Shown here piece by piece: positions 28,510 to 36,128 of a stretch of DNA of 64,000 nucleotides. The notes beneath the pieces were generated by a model that searched no databases, was not told the origin of the DNA, and was given only the letters and a program-made list of their open reading frames with translations. The DNA comes from Flexilinea sp. (GTDB lineage: Bacteria > Chloroflexota > Anaerolineae > Anaerolineales > Anaerolineaceae): NCBI GenBank assembly GCA_026645735.1, contig JAPKMT010000013.1:1-64000 (forward strand), in the 5' to 3' direction. The stretch's first letter is position 1; each line of letters opens with the position of its first letter. The position numbers and the translations under genes were made by a program.

Positions 28510-29928
28510 TTAGAATAACCGGCTGAAGAATTGAAGTGCATCGCCGGTTTTCGGAATGACAAACCAAATCCAGCCTGTCATGACAAATAAAATCGTGATT
28601 GCTGTTGAAAAAAAAGTATAAACATGATAAAGAAATCGGTTATGTCCCTGAAGATTTATGATCCAATTTTTCGTTGCCTGGTAATAATGCTGATGTAAAA
28701 ACAAACCGGCGCCATGCCAGGCTCCCCAAATGAGAAAATTCAAAGTCACCCCATGCCAGAGGCCAATCAAAAGCATTGTTATCATCTGCGTTACCAGAAT
28801 AATGAGCCATTGTGGTTTGGGATGCGTTTTATCCGATCGCAGTTTGCGTGTTATTGGATTAAAAACATAGGAACGGATCCATTGTGTCAGTGTCATATGC
28901 CAATTGTTCCAAAATTTGGCAATATCCGGCTTCAGATAAGGATGCTGAAAATTTTCAGGAAGATGTATTCCAATCAATCGTCCCAATCCGATAGCGATAT
29001 CGGAATATCCTGAAAAATCGAAATAAATCTGCAGTCCGTAAAAAAACAAAGCGCTCCATGCCCAAATTGGTTGAATCCATAAATGTGAATTTTGAGCGGA
29101 CAATGAGACAATCGACAAGGAATCTGCAAGAATGAATTTTTTAAATAATCCTGATGCAATCCGTTCTAAAGCGGCAATAAAATCTTCAGACAATTCACTC
29201 GGAACAGCATGAAGATCTTTATAAAACCGATCATAACGATCAATAGGTCCCGCTGAAAGAGCAGGTGGAAAACACACATAAATCATAAAATCGCCGAGCA
29301 GCATTGAAAACTTCCGGCCATTTCTTGTATCAATCAATATAGAAAGAATGCGAAATACAAGGTACGATACTCCCAGCCAGCGAATATCAGAAACTGCAGC
29401 ATTTTCGGGAGATTGACCGGAAATCATCCGAAGGAACCGGCTGGTTCCCAATGTAAGAGACGGAGTTTTTAATAAAATCAATATGAAAATCAGGAAAACC
29501 ATTCCGGAAGTCAGCATGATTTTCTGGTCAGAAATATGCAGAAATCTTGTAAGGGATAACAAAAAAAGGAACAGCAAGAGAACAACCAAAAAAGGCTGCA
29601 GCTGCGGTGGTCTGGTTTTCGTGAAAAGACTGGGAATATCTAACAATCTTGTCAATTCCACACAAACAACAGCGGCAAGAATGATCAGGAAATCATGTAA
29701 ATCTTTTTTTTGTGTACTTCGGGAACAAAGATGCCAGCAAAGAATGGTCAGGCCTATTGAAAGAAAAGGAAACCAGAAATCGAAATTGCGAATCGGGACT
29801 ATCGGCTGTAGTTTGAAAACAAAAATTACGGTCAGGATCAGAAGCAAATTGCGTTGTAGGTTTCTTCCTGGCAAGTTTCTCAAAAGGATCAGGCAAGCAG
29901 ATAAGATCAGGATATCGGGGAGCAGCAT
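28510..29928 (-). CDS. DltB-like MBOAT O-acyltransferase
   Basis: 472 residues with about 11-12 membrane helices. The C-terminal half has the MBOAT signature: FWNNWHMTLTQWIRSYVF, then LIGLWHGVTLNFLIWGAWHG with the catalytic-type His. DltB moves acyl groups from a cytoplasmic carrier protein through the membrane to an external acceptor. The ATG directly follows the stop codon of the 38-residue DltX-like gene (TAA-ATG), so the two are strictly coupled. Confidence 0.9.
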   Translation of the reverse strand: MLLPDILILSACLILLRNLPGRNLQRNLLLILTVIFVFKLQPIVPIRNFDFWFPFLSIGLTILCWHLCSRSTQKKDLHDFLIILAAVVCVELTRLLDIPSLFTKTRPPQLQPFLVVLLLFLFLLSLTRFLHISDQKIMLTSGMVFLIFILILLKTPSLTLGTSRFLRMISGQSPENAAVSDIRWLGVSYLVFRILSILIDTRNGRKFSMLLGDFMIYVCFPPALSAGPIDRYDRFYKDLHAVPSELSEDFIAALERIASGLFKKFILADSLSIVSLSAQNSHLWIQPIWAWSALFFYGLQIYFDFSGYSDIAIGLGRLIGIHLPENFQHPYLKPDIAKFWNNWHMTLTQWIRSYVFNPITRKLRSDKTHPKPQWLIILVTQMITMLLIGLWHGVTLNFLIWGAWHGAGLFLHQHYYQATKNWIINLQGHNRFLYHVYTFFSTAITILFVMTGWIWFVIPKTGDALQFFSRLF

Positions 29929-30045
29929 TTAGAACCCCTGATAAATCCATAGCGGTGTCTCATCTACCGTGAAGATGATCAATCCAATGATCAGCAACGC
30001 CAGTAACAAAGCGACCAGGTTTTCATATGAAAAAAAGGATTTCAT
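29929..30045 (-). CDS. DltX-like membrane microprotein
   Basis: A 38-residue ORF: short polar N-terminus, one hydrophobic helix (about residues 10-25), then the C-terminal tail TPLWIYQGF. Firmicute DltX is also a single-span protein of ~50 residues located next to dltB and ending in a PFIYNEF-type motif; the spacing Pro-x-x-x-Tyr-x-x-Phe ending at the C-terminus is equivalent (Tyr35, Phe38). Work on DltX points to the C-terminal Tyr as the acyl relay. The gene fills the gap exactly between the lipoprotein (8 bp upstream) and the MBOAT gene (0 bp). No good Shine-Dalgarno, so coupled translation is likely. Confidence 0.8.
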   Translation of the reverse strand: MKSFFSYENLVALLLALLIIGLIIFTVDETPLWIYQGF

Positions 30046-30053
30046 CCGACTTA

Positions 30054-30443
30054 TCAATACCCGCAAAGACGCCATTCGCCCTGTTCTTTGACAACCGTAT
30101 GAATTTTTCCTTCCAACGGAAAATCGATGACCTCGTTACCATATGATGCTGCAATTTTGCCGGTACAAACCACAGAAGCAGTCTCACCGCTGTTTTCTTT
30201 GACTGAACAGGAGACATCGGAAAGTTCAGTTTTAACTCCCATAAATGCATCAATTTCACGCAAGGCGGTTTTCTCCCATGCAGCACAAGCAATCGTACCA
30301 ACTTGATCGCGTTCCTGTTTGACAATTGCTTGATAAAACGACTCAACAACTTTGGATGCATCTGAATCTTTTGATGATCCGGTACAGGCGCTGCAGACAA
30401 AGATTACGAAACAGAAAAGTAAACCTATTCGACGTTGTTTCAT
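30054..30443 (-). CDS. Small lipoprotein heading the acylation operon
   Basis: 129 residues. Signal peptide with lipobox VCSAC, then an NTF2-like or DUF4878-type domain (ASKVVESFYQAIVKQERDQV to EGKIHTVVKEQGEWRLCGY). Several cysteines in the mature part may form disulfides. The ATG at 30443 has GGAG at 30452-30455. The gene is the first of the operon; a role in holding substrate or partner outside the membrane is only inferred from position. Confidence 0.75.
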   Translation of the reverse strand: MKQRRIGLLFCFVIFVCSACTGSSKDSDASKVVESFYQAIVKQERDQVGTIACAAWEKTALREIDAFMGVKTELSDVSCSVKENSGETASVVCTGKIAASYGNEVIDFPLEGKIHTVVKEQGEWRLCGY

Positions 30444-30461
30444 TTTTTTTACTCCAGCATA

Positions 30462-30491
30462 ATTATAAATGTCAATCCGCTTTCTATTCAA
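30462..30491 (-). promoter_or_regulatory. Promoter of the DltX/MBOAT operon
   Basis: Minus-strand TTGAAT (complement of 30486-30491), 18-nt spacer, TATAAT (complement of 30462-30467). The start codon follows about 19 nt after the -10 box. A dispersed element begins 9 bp upstream of the -35. Confidence 0.6.
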
Positions 30492-30499
30492 TAAGAAAC

Positions 30500-30622
30500 C
30501 AGCAATTCGAAATATGGATATTCTTTTCAAATAAAGAGAGAAAGTATGTTGTTGTGTTGTTTTTGCGCGAGGCGCAAAAACAACACAACAACAAGTAATT
30601 CTTTCTATATTTGGATTTACTG
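30500..30622. repeat. Dispersed palindromic element, full copy
   Basis: Left outer arm CAGCAATTCGAAATATGG, right end ATATTTGGATTTACTG. Perfect 22-bp internal stem at 30547-30568 / 30572-30593 with a GAG loop. Located directly upstream of the acylation operon promoter. Confidence 0.88.
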
Positions 30623-30789
30623 AAAAGAAACCTAAAATACGAAATATTGATTTGTCTTTCGAATCATCGTTAACAGGCAGTCAAAAATATTTTATCCGCT
30701 CTGTCCTGTAAAAGGAAAATGATGCCTCCCAGTATTTCAAAAGCCAACAAAAAAGATTTCGCAGGATCTTAAAAAAAAGGTGAAAACGG

Positions 30790-31896
30790 TCAGAATAAAC
30801 CCAAACTGGTACCCGCAGTGTGCAGCGTTTTTAAAGCCCAATAACTGCGGATTTTCCATGCGTCCATAGAAAGATAGATATTCTCGCGCTGCGGATCCAG
30901 GCCTCCATTCTCCAATTTTTGAGCTTCAGCCCAAAAATTGAAAAACGGAATTCCATATTTCTTTGCAATTGTTGCCGTAATCTCGTTAATTTCATGACCT
31001 CCTTCCACATCATCGGCTTTCGAGGATAATATGGGCAGAGTCCCGTTTTCAATGATGGTATACACCAGTTCATCCAGATAATCATAATAAATACTGGTAT
31101 CCCAATCAGTATTCCAATTCGTGCCCAGATTTACAAAAATAATGGAAGGATTATTGACACGTAATTCGCAATGAATCATACTCTCATATGGATCGCAAAA
31201 GGCAGGATCTGCCCATGTTGATGTCAATACGGATGCCACACTCATCCCGTTGTTTACTGCCAAACTCTCTGCACCAAATGCCTTTGAATAAAATTGAATA
31301 GCATCTTCCAGATAACGTTCCTCATCAGGTAATTCATAATACCCGGTAATCTGATCATAATTTCCCAAGAAAACATTCGAATAGGACTGGCAATCGCCTA
31401 CCTTGGAAAAATAATCCGGATTGGTTCCCATATGGTTGACACCATACCAGAAAATTTCAGCGGCTGTCTTCGAAAGTTGAGGAACGACTGGCCAACTGCG
31501 CCAATCTGCAGCAGATGGATTTGGATCGATAATTTGCGGAGTATATTTTTGCTTGTTTTCTGGTGAAACAGTTGGCTGTAAAAATTCTTCCGGAACAATG
31601 CGATTCTCCAGGGCTGTTTCAGTAAAACGAATTTCAGGTTCGATAGGGACTTCCGGAGTTACCTGAGCTGCAGACACGGAAACTGTTGGAGTTATCGGAA
31701 CTGATGTTTGCGTAAACTGGACTGCCAGCGGTAAGGTGGAAATCATGGGATTGGATTCAGTTTGCCGGGAAGCGATAAAGGCTGAAATTTCATCCTCAAT
31801 TCGTTTCTCCTCCCTAAATACTGAATTGCAGGATGAAACGAAAAATACTATAAAAAGAATTATGAAATAAATAATCTCTTTCTTCAAAATACGCAT
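30790..31896 (-). CDS. SGNH-like lipoprotein with Cys in block I
   Basis: 368 residues from the ATG at 31896. The signal peptide ends in the lipobox FFVSSC (Cys23), followed by a ~100-residue Pro/Thr-rich linker. The SGNH-like domain is a clear paralog of 26518-27387: FSKVGDCQSYS (Cys in block I) and VNLGTNWNTD (block III with Trp for Asp), while block V lacks the expected His (RENIYLS). Catalysis is thus less likely here than in the paralog. It lies upstream of the acylation operon on the same strand, separated by a dispersed element. Confidence 0.72.
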   Translation of the reverse strand: MRILKKEIIYFIILFIVFFVSSCNSVFREEKRIEDEISAFIASRQTESNPMISTLPLAVQFTQTSVPITPTVSVSAAQVTPEVPIEPEIRFTETALENRIVPEEFLQPTVSPENKQKYTPQIIDPNPSAADWRSWPVVPQLSKTAAEIFWYGVNHMGTNPDYFSKVGDCQSYSNVFLGNYDQITGYYELPDEERYLEDAIQFYSKAFGAESLAVNNGMSVASVLTSTWADPAFCDPYESMIHCELRVNNPSIIFVNLGTNWNTDWDTSIYYDYLDELVYTIIENGTLPILSSKADDVEGGHEINEITATIAKKYGIPFFNFWAEAQKLENGGLDPQRENIYLSMDAWKIRSYWALKTLHTAGTSLGLF

Positions 31897-32069
31897 TTTT
31901 TTCTCATCAAAATGAACCAGACAGAACCTTTTGTACGTAGATATTAATGCAAGAATCATGCCATATTCTGGCTATACGCTTTTTTCCCGCTAATCAAAAA
32001 ACTTGAAAAGTCAAAGTGTAATTGTTTATGTAATTTATTCACATTCCAGGGTTTCAGTCTGAGTTCATG

Positions 32070-33032
32070 TCAATCAGGATGATTGAACATTTCAGAGAAA
32101 TATTTATTAATCGAATCCAGTCCGAGGTTCAGATCGCTTTTTAAGGGAACGATGAGATTTAATGCAGAAGGAATAACTTGAATGGTTAATGGCGTTTCAC
32201 CAATTAACTCACCATCGGCTTGTGCCGGGAGTCTGCGTTTACTTTGAATGGTGATTTTGTTGTACACATTGAAGTGGCATACTACTTCGCTTTCCTGTTT
32301 TTTCCCGCTGATTGCATTCTTCAGAATTTGAAATAAACTCGAAAAATTGGATGGACGTGTTACAAACACAGAAACCATGCCATCGTTGGGATTAAACTCA
32401 TTTTCTTCGATCCAGGAGTGGAGTCCAAAGCCCAGATTGGCAATGAAAACGTCAGCACCGCGAATTTGTTTCTGGTCGTCATCAATGGTCAAATAGAAAT
32501 CTGTGGCTAAAATATCACGCAATGATCGGCCAACATTCTTCAGGTATGCAAAAAAACCAAAACGGCGTTTTTCTTCCCGTGTAGTAAATTGCATCAGTCG
32601 GCTGTTAAAACCGACGCCGGCATTCAACATGCGATACCTGCCATTCACCAGCATCAGATCCACTGGAATGACTTGGCTGTTCTGTTTCAGCATGTTCAAA
32701 CATCGCTGGACATCGGTTGGAATGTAAAAATTGCGTGCAAATAAATTACCGGAACCAGTGGGAATGATTAATAAGGGGCAATTTACCTCTCTCAAAGCTG
32801 TGACAACTTCTGAAACAGTACCATCTCCGCCAGCAGCGGCAAAAACCTGAAATCCTTCTGATGTTGCTTTTTTGACTATAGGAGAGAAATTTTCGCCAAT
32901 TGAAGTCTGATGAATGGAAATATTCCATCCATTCGTATTTCCCCAATCCAATATTTTTTGTTCCAAAATATCCGCTTTTGTTAAACCGGCTTTTGGATTC
33001 AACAATACAAACAGGTTTTTTTCTGAAAACAT
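32070..33032 (-). CDS. Diacylglycerol kinase family lipid kinase
   Basis: 320 residues of the YegS/DgkB/LCB5 type. N-terminal catalytic domain with LNPKAG and the nucleotide loop AAAGGDGTVSEVV, then IPTGSGNLFARN; the C-terminal beta domain ends LPAQADGELIGETPLTIQV, typical of the family. It phosphorylates diacylglycerol or a related lipid at the inner membrane face. The ATG at 33032 is chosen because AGGGG lies just upstream; a GTG two codons earlier is the alternative. Confidence 0.88.
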   Translation of the reverse strand: MFSEKNLFVLLNPKAGLTKADILEQKILDWGNTNGWNISIHQTSIGENFSPIVKKATSEGFQVFAAAGGDGTVSEVVTALREVNCPLLIIPTGSGNLFARNFYIPTDVQRCLNMLKQNSQVIPVDLMLVNGRYRMLNAGVGFNSRLMQFTTREEKRRFGFFAYLKNVGRSLRDILATDFYLTIDDDQKQIRGADVFIANLGFGLHSWIEENEFNPNDGMVSVFVTRPSNFSSLFQILKNAISGKKQESEVVCHFNVYNKITIQSKRRLPAQADGELIGETPLTIQVIPSALNLIVPLKSDLNLGLDSINKYFSEMFNHPD

Positions 33033-33087
33033 ACCCACCCCTGTATTTATCTACTTTTATTATACGTAATAATCATGAATTTTTCTC

Positions 33088-33142
33088 CAGCGATTCGAAA
33101 TATGATTTGATTCAAAAAACAAGCCCGTACCTCGAATTGCAG
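33088..33142. repeat. Short form of the dispersed element
   Basis: CAGCGATTCGAAATATG at the left and CTCGAATTGCAG at the right with ~25 bp between. No internal hairpin. Upstream of the lipid-kinase gene. Confidence 0.55.
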
Positions 33143-33334
33143 GTTTTTCTCAATTAGAATCACCCCTTTTTTTCTAAATACAGCGATATATTATTTTCTG
33201 GAAAATGTCAATCGACTTTTCAAATAGATATAGTCCGTCTCCGATCAGTCAATACAAAATAGATGAATCTTTCCAAACTCGTCATCAAGCTCAAGTTTTT
33301 ATAACCGAAACATAAGTCAGCCTGACCGGTGCGT

Positions 33335-33340
33335 TATAAT
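33335..33340 (+). promoter_or_regulatory. -10 box placed for a leaderless rnd transcript
   Basis: Perfect TATAAT ending 7 nt before the ATG of the RNase D gene and no Shine-Dalgarno, which implies initiation at the start codon. Confidence 0.5.
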
Positions 33341-33347
33341 ACGGGCC

Positions 33348-34484
33348 ATGGATATCGTCATAAAATCGCAAAAAATCAGACTGTTGGATTCCCCTGAGTT
33401 ACTAACCGATGCAAGGAATTGGCTTCAAGACAAATCAGTAATTGCGGTAGATACTGAATCGGACAGTTTATTCGTGTACTATGAGAAAGTGTGTCTCCTT
33501 CAAATCACCGATGGATCGAGAAATTTTATTGCGGATCCATTGGTTTTAGGAAATCTCAGCCAATTAAATTCGTTATTTGAATCAAAATTGATTCAAAAAG
33601 TGTTTCATGCTGCCGAATACGACATTATGTGTTTGAAAAGAGATTACGGCTTTTCATTCAACAACGTTTTTGATACCATGATTGCCGCAAGGATTCTTGG
33701 CAGAAAAGAAATTGGACTGGGATCACTCATCGAACAGGAATTTGGTATCCATCTGGAAAAGAAATTTCAAAAATCGAATTGGGGACTTCGGCCATTGCCG
33801 GAAGACATGCTGTTATATGCGACACTTGACACAAATTTTCTGATTGATTTACGCGACCATTTAGGAAAAGAATTGATCGATCGGAACTTGATGGCGTTGG
33901 CACAGGAGGATTTCAATCGCGTATGTAAATCGCCACCGGCTGCATCAGAGCCAGCTTCTATTCAATGGTGGCGCATTGCCGGAAACAATAGGGATTTGAC
34001 CTTTCAACAAGCAGCCGCGCTGCAAAATCTGTGCGTTCTGCGGGAACAAATTGCTAAAAAAGTCGATCTGCCACTTTTCAAAGTGATTCAGAATGATGTT
34101 CTTTTAGAACTGGCAATGCAGCAGCCAGAAACTGAATCGGATCTATCCGAGATTAAAGGTATGACCAAAAATTTTATCAGAAAATATGGAAAAACAATAT
34201 TAGCAGCCATCGCATCGAGCAAAAGCGCCCGATCCTTGCCCAGACCTGTTAATCTTCCAAAGCCATCTATGGAGGTTCTAAACAGAAAAGACATGTTGAA
34301 AAGCTGGCGAAAAGAAATGGGATTGAAGTACGACGTTCCTTCTGATGTCATTTTACCGAAAGATATTCTAGAAGATATCGCATCAGCCAACCCCAAAAAC
34401 AAAGAAGAGCTGAAAGCAATAATGGTCGAAATACCCTGGAGATTTCATCGGTTTTCTGACCAGATCCTTTCCGTAATCCAATAA
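33348..34484 (+). CDS. rnd: Ribonuclease D
   Basis: 378 residues. The DEDD 3'-5' exonuclease domain shows VDTESDS (Asp35, Glu37), VFDTMIAARILG and YATLDTNFL, the metal-binding acidic residues of the family. A first HRDC domain lies near residues 205-290, and the C-terminal region (VLNRKDMLKSWRKEMG to the end) looks like a second one. It trims tRNA and other structured RNAs. Start at 33348 fits the family N-terminus. Confidence 0.92.
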   Translation: MDIVIKSQKIRLLDSPELLTDARNWLQDKSVIAVDTESDSLFVYYEKVCLLQITDGSRNFIADPLVLGNLSQLNSLFESKLIQKVFHAAEYDIMCLKRDYGFSFNNVFDTMIAARILGRKEIGLGSLIEQEFGIHLEKKFQKSNWGLRPLPEDMLLYATLDTNFLIDLRDHLGKELIDRNLMALAQEDFNRVCKSPPAASEPASIQWWRIAGNNRDLTFQQAAALQNLCVLREQIAKKVDLPLFKVIQNDVLLELAMQQPETESDLSEIKGMTKNFIRKYGKTILAAIASSKSARSLPRPVNLPKPSMEVLNRKDMLKSWRKEMGLKYDVPSDVILPKDILEDIASANPKNKEELKAIMVEIPWRFHRFSDQILSVIQ

Positions 34485-34541
34485 CTGCTGCCCTTATTTT
34501 TATGGTTCGAAATCAAAACCTTTTTACTCCAGTTAAATAAA

Positions 34542-34590
34542 CAGTGATTCTGAATATGGGGAAATTTTCTCCCCATATTTCGAATCGCTG
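34542..34590. repeat. Outer-arms-only form of the dispersed element
   Basis: 49 bp: CAGTGATTCTGAATATGGGG, then GAAATTTTC, then CCCCATATTTCGAATCGCTG. Only the terminal inverted arms are left, forming an almost perfect palindrome. It shows that the element has two nested palindromic parts. Confidence 0.8.
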
Positions 34591-34761
34591 GCAATAGCCC
34601 GATAATGAGACATTTTTTCCAGTATATAATAAGATTAAAATACAGCGAGCAACTGTTTTGGACTAAAGAATTTTTCTATGCCTTTGGCATGGGAAACAAA
34701 GTCAAAAATAACTGCATGACAGGATCTGAATCCGCTTCAAACCCGGGAAAGGAGAAGAACG

Positions 34762-35418
34762 ATGATAATTTTAATTCCAATAATCGTGGTTCTGGTTATC
34801 GCGTTTATCGTATGGTGGGTAACGATGAAGAATAAACCCAAAGGAGAACAGGAAAACACACATCTGGCTGAAAGAGCAGCGGAAATTCTTACTTCACTCC
34901 CCAAAAAGTATCAGACTGTTTACACTGAACCAAAATCAACCCCAAAAGATTCATCCCAATCAACTGCATCCGATAACTTGCCGCATTCCGATCAGGAAAT
35001 TGAATCAAACAGGACGGCTCCGCAGGAAGATGAGCTACCGTATGATATGAAAGAGAAAAACACAATTGAAGATGATATTACGGCAAAAGGAATTGCAAGG
35101 GAATACATGGGCGGCGAATCTGCAGAAAAAGTAATTGACGAAGCAGAACCCCATCATCAAGTAATCCGACATCTCCAAAGCGAAAGTAACGAATCGGGAC
35201 CGAAGAAAAAATTTCATGAAGGCGCTGCGAAAACACCCAATATCGAAGAGAAAATCACAAATGAAATGTTTACAGAGAGCATGACGGAAGGAGATATTGA
35301 ACCAGATGATCAGGGTAGAATCTATATTGGCGGTGAATCGGCAGAAAGAACCATCGAGGATCCTTCAGAATCCCAAGACGATCACGATGCGGATTCTTCC
35401 AAATCCGCTGATACATAG
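34762..35418 (+). CDS. Membrane-anchored acidic protein with internal repeat
   Basis: 218 residues, unrecognised. One N-terminal membrane helix (about 2-20), then a highly acidic, Ser/Glu-rich and probably disordered tail. A short motif occurs twice: REYMGGESAEKVIDEA and IYIGGESAERTIEDPS. An AGGAGAAG Shine-Dalgarno precedes the ATG. No functional neighbour gives a clue. Confidence 0.7.
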   Translation: MIILIPIIVVLVIAFIVWWVTMKNKPKGEQENTHLAERAAEILTSLPKKYQTVYTEPKSTPKDSSQSTASDNLPHSDQEIESNRTAPQEDELPYDMKEKNTIEDDITAKGIAREYMGGESAEKVIDEAEPHHQVIRHLQSESNESGPKKKFHEGAAKTPNIEEKITNEMFTESMTEGDIEPDDQGRIYIGGESAERTIEDPSESQDDHDADSSKSADT

Positions 35419-35615
35419 ATTTCTTTAGAATCCGCGAGTTTTTTCCGATTATCACAATTTGCATCAGAAATTTAAAATTTTGGCAGAAATATTGGTTGTT
35501 GTTTTTTAATTACTGATAATTTTCAGAAAGACAGTCAAATTTCGGATTGTAAGACACAGCAATTCCTATGAAAATAGAATTCAATTTTCATTATCGGATG
35601 TGTAATTTCTTTCAT

Positions 35616-35738
35616 CTGCTGTTCGAAATATGGAAATGCTTTTCGAATAGTAAAAGAAAATTTGAAGTAGTGTTGTTTTTGCGCTTCGCGCAAAAACAAC
35701 ACTACTTCAAATAATTCGCCCCATATTTCGAATTGCTG
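35616..35738. repeat. Dispersed palindromic element, full copy
   Basis: Outer arms CTGTTCGAAATATGG and CCATATTTCGAATTGCTG. Perfect 24-bp internal stem (35661-35684 / 35688-35711) with a TTC loop. The outermost part of the stem is TTTGAAGTAGTG, unlike other copies, yet is fully matched on the opposite arm. It ends 17 bp before the valS promoter. Confidence 0.9.
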
Positions 35739-35755
35739 TGTAAGTCATAGATCAG

Positions 35756-35784
35756 TTGACGTTTGGATGAGTATTCTGTATAAT
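35756..35784 (+). promoter_or_regulatory. valS promoter
   Basis: TTGACG (35756-35761), 17-nt spacer, TATAAT (35779-35784): near-consensus sigma-70 promoter that drives the T-box leader. Confidence 0.85.
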
Positions 35785-35837
35785 ACCTGTCTAATTTAAG
35801 AATAAAATCTGTCAGAAATAGTAATCAAAAACACCAT

Positions 35838-36069
35838 TCACAGAGACGGGTAAACAGTGAGAAGTCCCGAAACCGGATTTTTTGAAGAAGTCCTCTGACG
35901 TATGATGATCGAAGAAACCGCTTTGCAATGCGGGATTAGACCGATCCGGTGAAGCCCGTTATCGAACTGATGGAAACGAAGAGCACACTGAGGGGAACGC
36001 ATTCAGTGTGAATTGAGGTGGTACCGCGGAAGAAAGCAGCTTTCGTCCTCTTGGGCGAGAGCTTTTTTT
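35838..36069 (+). promoter_or_regulatory. T-box riboswitch controlling valS
   Basis: The leader contains the T-box core AGGTGGTACCGCGG (36016-36029), a preceding stem CACACTGA / TCAGTGTG, the CCCGTTATC segment often found after Stem I, and a terminator stem (36039-36048 with 36053-36062) followed by seven T. Uncharged tRNA-Val would be expected to stabilise the antiterminator and allow valS transcription. The Val specifier codon could not be fixed by eye; GTT in CCCGTTATC and GTC at 35890-35892 are candidates. Confidence 0.88.
36039..36069 (+). terminator. Conditional terminator of the valS T-box
   Basis: 10-bp stem (two G-T wobble pairs) GCTTTCGTCC / GGGCGAGAGC, TCTT loop, then a T-run. The 5' arm overlaps the region expected to pair with the T-box core in the antiterminator. 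Confidence 0.85.
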
Positions 36070-36128
36070 ATTTCCAATGCTCAAAAAATAATCAGACCCG
36101 ATGGAAGAATTAAGAACCTGGAGAAAAA

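Noticed and set aside
34605-34835. 76-codon ORF overlapping the start of the membrane-anchored acidic protein
   Set aside because: No ribosome site, low complexity and out of frame with the well-supported gene starting at 34762.
35155-35464. Antisense ORFs over the acidic protein gene
   Set aside because: Shadows of biased codon use on the coding strand without start signals.
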